Shown here: piece by piece, positions 43,375-51,542 of the stretch
Layout of the letters: each line of letters begins with the position of its first letter
How positions within the stretch are numbered: the first letter of the stretch is position 1
Assembly (NCBI RefSeq): GCF_030817475.1
Contig: NZ_JAUSZJ010000002.1
Location: 3,982,626-4,046,625, forward strand
Origin: Streptomyces sp. V2I9
Lineage (GTDB): Bacteria > Actinomycetota > Actinomycetes > Streptomycetales > Streptomycetaceae
DNA: 64,000 nt
Direction of reading: 5' to 3'
Translations under genes and position numbers: made by a program
The notes under the pieces: generated by a model
What the model saw: the letters and a program-made list of their open reading frames with translations, nothing else
What the model was told of the DNA's origin: nothing
Databases searched by the model: none

Positions 43375-44090
43375 TCCCCACCCCCTCCGCAGCCACCCCC
43401 TCCGCAGCCGCCCCCGCCGCTGTCGCTCCAGCCACCGCCGTCGCCCCCGCTGCCGCTCGACCGGCTCTGGCGGACGTTGTGGTGGACGGCCGAGGAGATC
43501 CAGTGGGTGCGGCGCAGGGTCTTCATCGCCGCGCGGCCCTCGCGCCCCCGGGCGGTGAGGGTGCCGGCGAGGCCGGTCGCCGAGACGAGACCGGCCAGGG
43601 CGCGGCTGCGCCGGTCCGGGAAGCCCCGCGCCTCGGCCTGGCCGAAGCGCCACCGGGCGGCGCCGGTGAGGTCGGGGTCGCCGGGGAAGTGCCGGTGGTG
43701 GAGGAAGACGCCGAGGATGCGTCGGGGCTCGCGGCGCAGGAGACCCCGCTCGACCAGGTGGTCCAGGTGGCGTTCCTCGGCGCTGCGGCCGTACTGCCGT
43801 ATCCAGACCTTGGGGCTGGTGTTGGAGAGGAAGCGGTTCTTCTTGGCCGGCGCGCCGAGCGTGCCCAGCAGCGAGGCCAGCAAGGGGTGGGCCGGGTCCA
43901 GGGGGTTGACCACCCGGACCCGGCCGCGTTCCTCGCGTATCCGGCCCTGGAGCTCCAGCTCGGCGAGGACCGCGCCCGCCACCGCGAACCGCAGGAAGGA
44001 GCGGGCGCAGAGCGGCTTGCCGCGCTCGGGGTCCAGCGTGAGCAGGACCAGTTCCTCGGGCAGCGTCAGCGCGGAGGCGTCGTCCGTCAT
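43371..44090 (-). CDS. GPP34-family phosphoprotein (Golgi phosphoprotein 3-like)
   Basis: 239 residues. Starts with LTLPEELVLLTLDPERGK and has the helical GPP34 fold, AVAGAVLAELELQGRI and RTHWISSAVHHN. Eukaryotic members bind phosphatidylinositol-4-phosphate; the bacterial role is unknown. The last 35 residues are a Gly/Ser tail ending in two Cys-Gly4 units (CGGGGCGGGGD), which could bind metal or be flexible. The ATG overlaps the stop of the fumarylacetoacetase gene (ATGA), so the two are translated together. Confidence 0.85.
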   Translation of the reverse strand: MTDDASALTLPEELVLLTLDPERGKPLCARSFLRFAVAGAVLAELELQGRIREERGRVRVVNPLDPAHPLLASLLGTLGAPAKKNRFLSNTSPKVWIRQYGRSAEERHLDHLVERGLLRREPRRILGVFLHHRHFPGDPDLTGAARWRFGQAEARGFPDRRSRALAGLVSATGLAGTLTARGREGRAAMKTLRRTHWISSAVHHNVRQSRSSGSGGDGGGWSDSGGGGCGGGGCGGGGD

Positions 44091-45316
44091 GGCGCGGTGA
44101 CGATCCTTCCGGTCACGTCGCCGAGGCCCACGCGGGTGCCGTGCGGGCCGGGGGCCCAGGCGGTCAGCGTGACGGTGTCGCCGTCCTCCAGGAACGTCCG
44201 CTTGCCCTCGGCCAGTTCGAGCGGTTCGCTGCCGTTCCAGGTCAGCTCCAGGAGGGAGCCGCGCTGGCCGGGCTCGGGGCCGCTGACCGTGCCGGAGCCG
44301 TACAGGTCGCCGGTGCGCAGCGACGCGCCGTTGACCGTCATGTGGGCGAGCTGCTGGGCCGCCGTCCAGTACATCGAGGCGAACGGGGGCTCGGCGACGA
44401 CCTGGCCGTTGATCTCCACGGTGATCCGGATGTCGAAGCCGCCCGGCTCCTCCTCCCCGGCGTCGTCGAGGTAGGGCAGGAGCGGGAAGTCCCGTGCCGG
44501 CGGGGCGGTGCGGGCCGCGTCCAGGGCCTCCAGGGGCGTGACCCAGGCGGAGACGGAGGTGGCGAAGGACTTGCCGAGGAACGGGCCGAGCGGCACGTAC
44601 TCCCACGCCTGGAGGTCGCGCGCGGACCAGTCGTTGAGCAGGAAGAGGCCGAAGACGTGCTCGCGGAAGTCGGCCAGCGGCACCGGGGCGCCGTGCGCGG
44701 AGGGGACGCCGACGACGAAGCCGACCTCGGCCTCGATGTCGAGCTTCACCGAGGGCCCGAAGACGGGAGCCGGGTCGGTGGGGGCCTTGCGCTGGCCGCT
44801 GGGACGCACGACGTCGGTGCCGGAGACCACGACGGTGCCGGAGCGGCCGTGGTAACCGATCGGCAGGTGCTTCCAGTTGGGGGTGAGCGCGTCGCCGTCC
44901 GGCCGGAAGATCTTCCCGACGTTGGTGGCGTGGTGCTCGCTCGCGTAGAAGTCGACGTAGTCCGCCACCTCGTACGGCAGGTGCAGGGTCACCGCGTCCA
45001 CCGGGTGCAGCAGCGGTTCGACGGCGGCGCGGTGGGCGGGGACGGTCAGCCAGGCGGTGAGCGCGCGGCGGACGTCGCTCCAGGCGGTGCGGCCCGCCGC
45101 GAGGAGAGGCGTCAGACTCGGCTGGGCGAGCAGTCCCGCGTAGGGGGAGCCCAGCGCGTGGGCAGCTGCCCCGGCGTCCAGGACGTGGTTGCCGATACGG
45201 ACGCCGACCCGGCGGACGCCGGGGTGGTCGGGGGCGGAGAACACCCCGTACGGAAGGTTGTGCGGGCCGAAGGGATCGCCCTCGGCCAGGTCGAGCGGGC
45301 TGCTCTGCTCGGGCAT
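44087..45316 (-). CDS. fahA: Fumarylacetoacetase
   Basis: 409 residues, close to the usual length of about 420. Hydrolyses fumarylacetoacetate to fumarate and acetoacetate in tyrosine breakdown. The FAH family features are visible: DYVDFYASEHHATNVGKIFR with the metal and catalytic residues, HLPIGYHGRSGTVVVSG, KLDIEAEVGFVVG, LLNDWSARDLQAWEYVPLGP and SFATSVSAWVTPLEAL. ATG at 45316 was chosen where homology begins; a 13-codon longer frame exists. Other genes of tyrosine catabolism are not in the window. Confidence 0.93.
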   Translation of the reverse strand: MPEQSSPLDLAEGDPFGPHNLPYGVFSAPDHPGVRRVGVRIGNHVLDAGAAAHALGSPYAGLLAQPSLTPLLAAGRTAWSDVRRALTAWLTVPAHRAAVEPLLHPVDAVTLHLPYEVADYVDFYASEHHATNVGKIFRPDGDALTPNWKHLPIGYHGRSGTVVVSGTDVVRPSGQRKAPTDPAPVFGPSVKLDIEAEVGFVVGVPSAHGAPVPLADFREHVFGLFLLNDWSARDLQAWEYVPLGPFLGKSFATSVSAWVTPLEALDAARTAPPARDFPLLPYLDDAGEEEPGGFDIRITVEINGQVVAEPPFASMYWTAAQQLAHMTVNGASLRTGDLYGSGTVSGPEPGQRGSLLELTWNGSEPLELAEGKRTFLEDGDTVTLTAWAPGPHGTRVGLGDVTGRIVTAP

Positions 45317-45477
45317 GTGGTGCTGCCTCGCTTTCCAGGTCGCGTTGGAGGACACGTTACGTCGGGGCTCCTACCCAGCGGCAGTGCCCTGACCATCCCC
45401 AACTGTGCGTATTGCCCGGAAAGTTCGTCGGCCCGCCCGGAGAGCCGGGGGGCCGAACGCGGAACGCGTGGGCCCGC

Positions 45478-47472
45478 TCAGCCCGTCGTGCGCGGGATGC
45501 GCCTCTCCCAGGTGCGGTGGAAGACGATCTCCTCGCCGTCCTTGCAGACCACCTCGTCGGAGGCGATGAAGTCGTGCTCGTCGGCGGTGATCTCGGAGCG
45601 GCTCTCGACCGAGACGTCCCAGGCGGCCTCCGGGCGGTGCAGCCGGATGCGCCAGTCGGAGCGGGTTCGCGCGGAGAGCGGGTCGTCCTGCTGGATCGTG
45701 TACGTCTCCAGGGCCTCCTCGGTGCATTCGAGGCCGTCGGGGTGGACCCGCGTACCGCCGTGGCAGGGGGCCACCTCCAGCCTCCATTCGCCCCGGCCGA
45801 CATCCCGGACGACGAGGCGTTCGGGGCGCGGCTCCTCCAGGGTGACGGGGTGGGCCACGCCGAGCGGTGCGGACTGCTCCGGTTCGCCGAAGGTGATCGC
45901 CGGGTCCTCGGTGTGACGGCGCACCGGCAGTTCGACGAAGCTCCCGTCCGCGTCGAGGGTGAAGCCCGCCGACTCCGCGCGGGGCCAGATCCACGGCCAG
46001 TACGCGGAGGAGACCGCGATCCGGATGCGGTGGCCGGGGGCGAAGGCGTGCCCGACGCCGTCGAGGTCGAAGACCACCGTCCTGGTCTCCCCCGGTGTCC
46101 AGCCGTCGGCGCGGTCGCTGCCGTGCCGGGCTGTGAGGTCGAGGGCTCCTCGGGTGATCAGTGTGGAGGCGCCGTCGGGTGCCACGTCGCAGAGCCGGGC
46201 GACGGCCTGGCCGTGCGGCACGTCCATCCGGATGCGGAGCTTCACGCGGGGCCGGCCGAGGATCTCGATCGGCGCGTCCGCGACGGGGAACTCGAACGAC
46301 ACCGACTTGGCGTCCTCGTCCCGCTGGTCCGGCGGCAGGTCCGCGTCGTCGCCGAGCGGGACGAAACGGCCCGCGTCGAGTCCGGTCTGCTGCGGCGACG
46401 CGACGATCCGCTCACCGCCCTGGAGGGCGTACGCCACCGGGGTGACGTTCTCCGACGGCCAGGAGGCGTCCCCGACCCAGCGGCCCGGCAGCGTCTCGTA
46501 CACCGTGGCGGGCGGGTACGGGCCACTGATCCAGGACCGCAGCAGCGGCTCCCGCATCACGCCCGTCTCCTTGCCCTTGAGATGCTGGTCCCACCAGCGC
46601 AGCGTCTCCTGGAGGAAGCCGATCGCGGGCCCCGGCGGCAGTCCCTGGTCCGGGTACTGGTGCGACCAGGGTCCGATGATCCCGCGCACCTGTCCGGGGT
46701 CCAGGTGCTCCACGAGCCGCAGGACGGTGTCCCGGTACGGGTCGTGCCAGCCGCCGACCGCGAGCACATGGGCCTTGATCGCGCCGTGGCCCTCGGCGGT
46801 GCCGCCGGGCGTCCCGTCGGCGTCGCGGTTCCGGCGGGACGCCCGGGTGTGGACGCGCGGCTCGACGGACTCCAGCCGCTCCAGCCACATCTGCTTCCAG
46901 TCGTCGCCGGCGTGGGCCGGGTCCGGCGGCCGGCAGACGAAGGCGAGCGGGGTGGCCGCACGGGCGGGCGTGTCCACGGCGAGGAGCGAGCCGTCCGCGA
47001 CGGGCGCGTCCTCGCCGTGGCGGTCGTCGGCCGCGCAGACGGTGACGATCGCCTTCAGCGGCTCGGGGGCGAGCGCGGCGATCCGGAGCGCGATGGAGCC
47101 GCCCCAGGAGATCCCGAACATCCCCACCCGGCCCGAGCACCACTCCTGCTGGGCCAGCCAGTGGACGACGGCGGCCCCGTCGCCGAGTCCCTGCGCGCCG
47201 TACGCGTCGCCCGGCAGGCCCTCGCTGTTGCCATGGCCCCGCACATCGACCCGTACGGAGGCGTAGCCGTGGCCCGCGTACCAGGGGTGGCGCTGCCGGT
47301 CGCGGGGCGCGGTCCCGTCGCTGAGCCGGTGGGGCAGGTACTCCAGCAGGGCGGGGACCGGTTCGTCGGTCAGCGGCCGCCAGATCCGGGCGTAGAGCCG
47401 CGTGCCGTCGGGGAGCGGGATGTACACGTCCTCGCGGGTGGTCTCGTACGGGAACGCGGTCGTGATGTTCAT
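45478..47472 (-). CDS. CocE/NonD-family alpha/beta hydrolase
   Basis: 664 residues. Peptidase S15-like fold: strand and oxyanion region YASVRVDVRGHGNSEG, nucleophile elbow GMFGISWGGSIA with the catalytic serine near residue 120, and a C-terminal jelly-roll domain (about 420-664) typical of X-Pro dipeptidyl peptidases and cocaine esterase. There is no signal peptide, so it is cytoplasmic. The ATG has GAGGTGG upstream. Substrate (peptide or ester) unknown. Single gene, divergent from the polyprenyl synthase gene across a G-rich repeat region. Confidence 0.9.
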   Translation of the reverse strand: MNITTAFPYETTREDVYIPLPDGTRLYARIWRPLTDEPVPALLEYLPHRLSDGTAPRDRQRHPWYAGHGYASVRVDVRGHGNSEGLPGDAYGAQGLGDGAAVVHWLAQQEWCSGRVGMFGISWGGSIALRIAALAPEPLKAIVTVCAADDRHGEDAPVADGSLLAVDTPARAATPLAFVCRPPDPAHAGDDWKQMWLERLESVEPRVHTRASRRNRDADGTPGGTAEGHGAIKAHVLAVGGWHDPYRDTVLRLVEHLDPGQVRGIIGPWSHQYPDQGLPPGPAIGFLQETLRWWDQHLKGKETGVMREPLLRSWISGPYPPATVYETLPGRWVGDASWPSENVTPVAYALQGGERIVASPQQTGLDAGRFVPLGDDADLPPDQRDEDAKSVSFEFPVADAPIEILGRPRVKLRIRMDVPHGQAVARLCDVAPDGASTLITRGALDLTARHGSDRADGWTPGETRTVVFDLDGVGHAFAPGHRIRIAVSSAYWPWIWPRAESAGFTLDADGSFVELPVRRHTEDPAITFGEPEQSAPLGVAHPVTLEEPRPERLVVRDVGRGEWRLEVAPCHGGTRVHPDGLECTEEALETYTIQQDDPLSARTRSDWRIRLHRPEAAWDVSVESRSEITADEHDFIASDEVVCKDGEEIVFHRTWERRIPRTTG

Positions 47473-47831
47473 GGGGCCACCTCGGTGGGGGACGGGGTGT
47501 GCGGAGCGGGTGCGGCGCGGGGGCGGGAGCCGGGGGTGCGGGTCGGGGAGGGGTACCGGGGCGTGCGGCAGGGGACCGGGCGAGGGGAGCTGGGGACCGG
47601 GCGAGGGGAGGGAAGTCGGGGCGTGCGGCGGGGGAAGGGTGCGCGGAGCGGTGGCGGGCGCTGCCGGGACGAAACGGATACTGCTGATCGTATGGGCTGA
47701 TCCTGAACATACCGGCGGTCATGGGAAGCCGCCCACGGTGATCCACAGCGGACCGGATACGCTGAAGTTGCAAGGAGAGACAGCGACACATCGACATTGC
47801 GTGCGATCGTCAGCAGACAGGAGATGTCCCC
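47473..47831. other. Divergent region between the CocE-type hydrolase and polyprenyl synthase genes
   Basis: The part near the hydrolase (47483-47650) is a tract of G-runs with repeats (see 47571-47610). The part near the synthase is more AT-rich; TACGCT at 47758-47763 may be a -10 box, and AGGAGA precedes the GTG start. No gene seen. Confidence 0.45.
47571..47610. repeat. Tandem 21-bp G-rich repeat with quadruplex-forming pattern
   Basis: GGGGACCGGGCGAGGGGAG occurs at 47571-47589 and 47592-47610. CGGGGCGTGCGGC flanks the pair on both sides. The G-run spacing fits the G-quadruplex pattern several times over. Confidence 0.75.
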
Positions 47832-48842
47832 GTGACCGTCGTCGGGCCGTTCGGACTGCACGTGCGGGACCAGGCTCTTGAGGCCGATGTCCAGTCGGGC
47901 CTGGCCGCTGTCGAGGCAGGGCTGCTCGAAGCCACCAAGAGCGATGTCCCCTTCATCACGGAGGCCGCCCAGCACCTGGTGCGGGCCGGGGGCAAGCGGT
48001 TCCGCCCCTTGCTGGTCATGCTCGCGTCACAGTTCGGCGATCCGGGCGCACCCGGAATCGTCCCCGCCGCCGTCGTCGTCGAGCTGACCCACCTCGCCAC
48101 CCTTTACCACGACGACGTGATGGACGAGGCCGACGTGCGGCGCGGGGTGCCCAGCGCCAACACCCGCTGGGGCAACTCGGTGGCCGTCCTCACCGGCGAC
48201 TTCCTCTTCGCCCGCGCCTCCCACATCCTGGCCGACCTCGGCCCCGAGGCCGTCCGCATCCAGGCGGAGGCGTTCGAGCGCCTGGTCACCGGTCAGATCC
48301 TGGAGACCGCGGGCCCGCGCGACGGGCGCGACCCGGTCGACCACTACCTGGACGTGCTCAGCGGCAAGACCGGCTCGCTGGTCGCCGTCTCGGGCCGGTT
48401 CGGCGCGCTGATGTCCGGGGCCGACGAGCGGACCGTGGACGTGCTCACCCAGTACGGGGAACGGCTCGGCATCGCCTTCCAGCTCGCCGACGACGTCCTC
48501 GACATCGCCTCCGACTCCCACGAGTCCGGCAAGACCCCCGGCACCGACCTGCGCGAGGGCATCCCGACCCTCCCGGTTCTGCGGCTGCGCGCCCTGGCGG
48601 CGGCCGACGGCAAGCCCGACGACCTGGAGCTGGTCGAGCTGCTCGACGGTGACCTGAGCGGCGACGAGGCGCTGGACGAGGTGCTGCGCCGGCTGCGCGC
48701 CCATCCGGCACTGGAGCAGGCCCGCCAGGACACCGTGCGCTACGCCCAGGAAGCGCGCGCCACGCTGGCGCCGCTGCCCGAGGGATACGCGAAGTCCGCG
48801 CTGGAGGAGCTGTGCGACGCGGTGGTGCACCGCGCCGGATGA
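47832..48842 (+). CDS. Long-chain polyprenyl diphosphate synthase (menaquinone side chain)
   Basis: 336 residues. Trans-prenyltransferase: first aspartate-rich motif DDVMDEADVRRG, second DDVLD, with KTGSLVAVSGRFGA and GGKRFRPLLVML. Small residues two to five positions before the first motif (ATLYHDD) suggest a long product, as in hepta- to nonaprenyl synthases. With menG, the MenJ-like gene and mqn genes nearby, the role is most likely the menaquinone tail; chain length cannot be fixed from sequence. GTG at 47832 with AGGAGA upstream. Confidence 0.92.
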   Translation: MTVVGPFGLHVRDQALEADVQSGLAAVEAGLLEATKSDVPFITEAAQHLVRAGGKRFRPLLVMLASQFGDPGAPGIVPAAVVVELTHLATLYHDDVMDEADVRRGVPSANTRWGNSVAVLTGDFLFARASHILADLGPEAVRIQAEAFERLVTGQILETAGPRDGRDPVDHYLDVLSGKTGSLVAVSGRFGALMSGADERTVDVLTQYGERLGIAFQLADDVLDIASDSHESGKTPGTDLREGIPTLPVLRLRALAAADGKPDDLELVELLDGDLSGDEALDEVLRRLRAHPALEQARQDTVRYAQEARATLAPLPEGYAKSALEELCDAVVHRAG

Positions 48843-49130
48843 GTGCGCGGTGGTGCCCGGCGCGGGGTGAGCGCGCGGTGGTGCGGGGTGACGGGCCGGG
48901 GTGTACGCGGGTGGTACGGGGTGCACGCGGCCGATCCTGTCGTGCGCGGGGGGTGTGACGGCGGGTCAGCCGCGTGGGGGCGTTACCCCTACGGGGCGGC
49001 GTACATGCCCCTGCCGGTTGTCATACCGGAGCAGTAGGCGGAGTTGATTCCCCGGGCTGACGCTTCGGGCCGCCCGATTTGGTCAGATGGGTACCAACGG
49101 AAGCCGCCGACCACGGAGGTAGGGCACATC

Positions 49131-50384
49131 ATGGCACCCAACGACAGCGCAGAGATCACCGGCGAGGCCACGAGCACTGTCGTGGGCCGCCGGAAGGCGG
49201 CGCGCTACATCGTCCCCTTCGCGGTCGCGGGGGTGGCGGCCGCGACCATCGGCCTCGTTCCGGCGCTCGCGGACTCCGGCGACCCGGATCTGCCGAAGAT
49301 CAGCGCCCGGGAACTCGTCGAGAAGATCGCCGCCTCCGACGAGGAGCAGCTCTCCGGCACGTTCAAGATCAGCACCGACCTGGGCCTGCCCCTCGACGGC
49401 CTCGCGGGCTCGCTCGTTCCGGGCGGCGAGCGCGGGGGCGAGGACGGCGGCGCGGCCGCTCCGCGGGACAAGCTCATGGAGCTGACGTCCGGCACGCACA
49501 CGCTGCGGGTGGCCGCCGACGGACCGGAGCGGCAGAAGCTCTCCATCCTCGGGGACGCGTCCGAGTACAGCGTCATCCACAACCAGGGCGAGGTCTGGGC
49601 GTACGACAGCACGTCCGACGAGGTCTACCACGCCGAGGCCCCCGAGGGCCGGGACGGCGGCCACGCGGAGAAGGCCCCGAATGCCCCCGAGGGCGCACCG
49701 GCCACCCCGCAGGACTTCGCCGAACAGGCGCTCGCGGCGGCCGGCGACACCACCTCGGTCACCGTGGACGGCACGGCGCAGGTCGCCGGGCGGGACGCGT
49801 ACCAGCTCCTGATCAAGCCGAAGCAGTCGGGTTCGACGGTCGGCTCGATCCGGATCGCCGTGGACGCCGAGAACGGCGTACCGCTGAAGTTCACCCTGTC
49901 CGCGGCGAGCGGCGGCAAGGCCGTGGTCGACGCCGGGTTCACCAAGGTCGACTTCTCCCGGCCCGCCGCCTCCACGTTCGACTACGCCCCGCCCCGGGGC
50001 GCCGAGGTCACCGAGGCCGACGAGCTCGAGACCGGCAAGGACGAGCGCGGCGCGGTGCAGAAGGCGCTGCCCGGACAGCTCGCCGAGCTGGAGGGCCTCG
50101 CGGGCGAGGGCGGCTTCAACGTCATCGGGAAGGGCTGGACCTCGATCGCCGAGATCAGGACCCCCGGCGGTGAGGGCCTGCCGGAAGCCGGTTCGGGCGA
50201 CGTCCCGGCCGAGGCGCAGGGCTTCCTCGACGCGCTCGGCGACAAGGTCACCGGGAAGTTCGGCTCGGGCACGGTCTTCACGACGCGCCTGGTCAACGCC
50301 CTGCTGACGGACGACGGCTCGGTGTACGTCGGAGCGGTGACGAAGGACGCGCTGGTACGCGCCGCCGACGCCGCCGCCCAGTAG
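49131..50384 (+). CDS. LolA-like membrane-anchored or secreted protein
   Basis: 417 residues. An N-terminal hydrophobic segment (about 25-47, YIVPFAVAGVAAATIGLVPALA) acts as signal or anchor. The rest resembles the half-barrel LolA/LppX fold: LSGTFKISTDLGLP, YSVIHNQGEVWAYDSTSDEVYHAEA, AGRDAYQLLIKPKQ and IAVDAENGVPLKFTLSA. Actinobacterial members are annotated as LolA- or DUF2092-related and may carry hydrophobic molecules or sense the envelope. ATG at 49131 has GGAGGTAG upstream. The C-terminus (about 330-417) differs from LolA. A strong hairpin follows. Confidence 0.85.
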   Translation: MAPNDSAEITGEATSTVVGRRKAARYIVPFAVAGVAAATIGLVPALADSGDPDLPKISARELVEKIAASDEEQLSGTFKISTDLGLPLDGLAGSLVPGGERGGEDGGAAAPRDKLMELTSGTHTLRVAADGPERQKLSILGDASEYSVIHNQGEVWAYDSTSDEVYHAEAPEGRDGGHAEKAPNAPEGAPATPQDFAEQALAAAGDTTSVTVDGTAQVAGRDAYQLLIKPKQSGSTVGSIRIAVDAENGVPLKFTLSAASGGKAVVDAGFTKVDFSRPAASTFDYAPPRGAEVTEADELETGKDERGAVQKALPGQLAELEGLAGEGGFNVIGKGWTSIAEIRTPGGEGLPEAGSGDVPAEAQGFLDALGDKVTGKFGSGTVFTTRLVNALLTDDGSVYVGAVTKDALVRAADAAAQ

Positions 50385-50406
50385 GACCGTCCGACCCTTC
50401 CGGCCC

Positions 50407-50450
50407 GTCCGCCTGCCCGCCCCGTCACGCATCCGCGTGGCGGGGCGGAC
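50407..50450 (+). terminator. Terminator of the LolA-like gene
   Basis: CGCCCCGTCACGC (50418-50430) pairs with GCGTGGCGGGGCG (50435-50447) with one G-U pair and a 4-base loop; the outer GTCCG/CGGAC extends the stem. Confidence 0.75.
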
Positions 50451-50862
50451 GTGCGCCCGGGCGCGGGGAGACGCGTGGACGGGGAGTCGGAGAGTCGGGG
50501 AGCCGGGGGACGCCTGCGGAGGGCCACCGTCGGGATCGGATCGGGCGGGATCGGATCGGGCGGCCCGCGGACCGGCGACGGACCGGAGAAGGCTGGTGGT
50601 TCAGGAGCGGCCGTCAGGCCGGATGGCCGGTGCGCCACGGGCGGCCCGTAAACCGGGCGGCGCGCCGACTGGCTGGAACGGACCGGCGGGGTCCGCACGC
50701 GCCGTCGGCCGGGCGAGCCGTCCCCCGATCGGCTCGTCGCGGCACGAACGGCACGAACGGTGCGGCTACGCGAACGACACGACACGGTACGTTCCGTTTC
50801 CGCCTGGGTATTGTTCGGTCTTTGGCGACGAGATGTCAATAAGAGATTGGCTGGAACCCCCC

Positions 50863-50868
50863 TATGCT
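50863..50868 (+). promoter_or_regulatory. Candidate -10 box of a leaderless TetR transcript
   Basis: TATGCT is followed by six bases and the ATG of the TetR gene; no ribosome binding site is present. The surrounding 120 bases are clearly richer in A/T than the neighbourhood. Confidence 0.5.
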
Positions 50869-50874
50869 CACCGA

Positions 50875-51465
50875 ATGACCACATCGCCGAGCAGTGTGCG
50901 CCGCAGCGAACGGTCACGCCGTGCGACCCTGCGGGCCGCTCTCGACCTCTGTACGGAGCGGGGGTACGGGCACGTCACGATAGAGGGCATCGCCGCCGCC
51001 GCCGGGGTCAGCAAGAAGACGATCTACCGGTGGTGGCCGTCGAAGGGCGCGGTGCTGCTGGAGGCGTTCACGGACGCCCTGATCGACGCCACCCCCTTCG
51101 TGGACACGGGGGACATCGGCGCGGATCTGCGTGCCCATCTCGCGGGAGCGGTGAAGCTGCTCTCGGTGCCGCCGTTCGGCCCCGCCTACGCGGGCATCCT
51201 CTCCGAACTGCACCACGACGTCCGCCTGGCCCGCCAATTGCGGGAGCAACTGGTCGATCCGCGCGTGGAGGAGGCGATCGGCCGGCTGCGCAGCGCTCAG
51301 GAGCATGGCCAGATCCCGCCCGGCGCGGACCTCCCCCTGGCGGTGGAGATGCTCTACGGCCCGCTCTACTACCGCCATGTGCTGCGCAAGCCCGTCCAGG
51401 ACGAGGAGACGATCGCCGCCCTCGTGGACCACGTCCTGCGCTCACTCCGCGCGCCGGGGTACTGA
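50875..51465 (+). CDS. TetR/AcrR-family transcriptional regulator
   Basis: 196 residues. N-terminal HTH at about residues 15-60: LRAALDLCTERGYGHVTIEG, VSKKTIYRWWPSKGAVLLEA. The C-terminal ligand domain is of the TetR_C type found in many Streptomyces regulators (FGPAYAGILSELHHDVRLAR). The start at 50875 appears leaderless. No transporter or enzyme gene is adjacent on the divergent side, so targets are unclear; autoregulation through the near-palindrome at 50784-50797 is possible. Confidence 0.9.
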   Translation: MTTSPSSVRRSERSRRATLRAALDLCTERGYGHVTIEGIAAAAGVSKKTIYRWWPSKGAVLLEAFTDALIDATPFVDTGDIGADLRAHLAGAVKLLSVPPFGPAYAGILSELHHDVRLARQLREQLVDPRVEEAIGRLRSAQEHGQIPPGADLPLAVEMLYGPLYYRHVLRKPVQDEETIAALVDHVLRSLRAPGY

Positions 51466-51542
51466 GGTCCTGTCCTGCCCGTGCTGCCGCCGTGGTCCGG
51501 CGCCGGGGCGGGGCCGGACCGCTCCGGAGCGGGTCGGGGCCG

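Larger units (their letters stand above)
50385..50874. other. Region between the LolA-like and TetR genes
   Basis: No convincing gene. It holds the terminator (50407-50450), a 15-bp tandem repeat GGGATCGGATCGGGC (50532-50546 and 50547-50561), a 14-bp near-palindrome ACGGTACGTTCCGT (50784-50797) that could be the TetR operator, and the leaderless TetR promoter. Confidence 0.45.
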
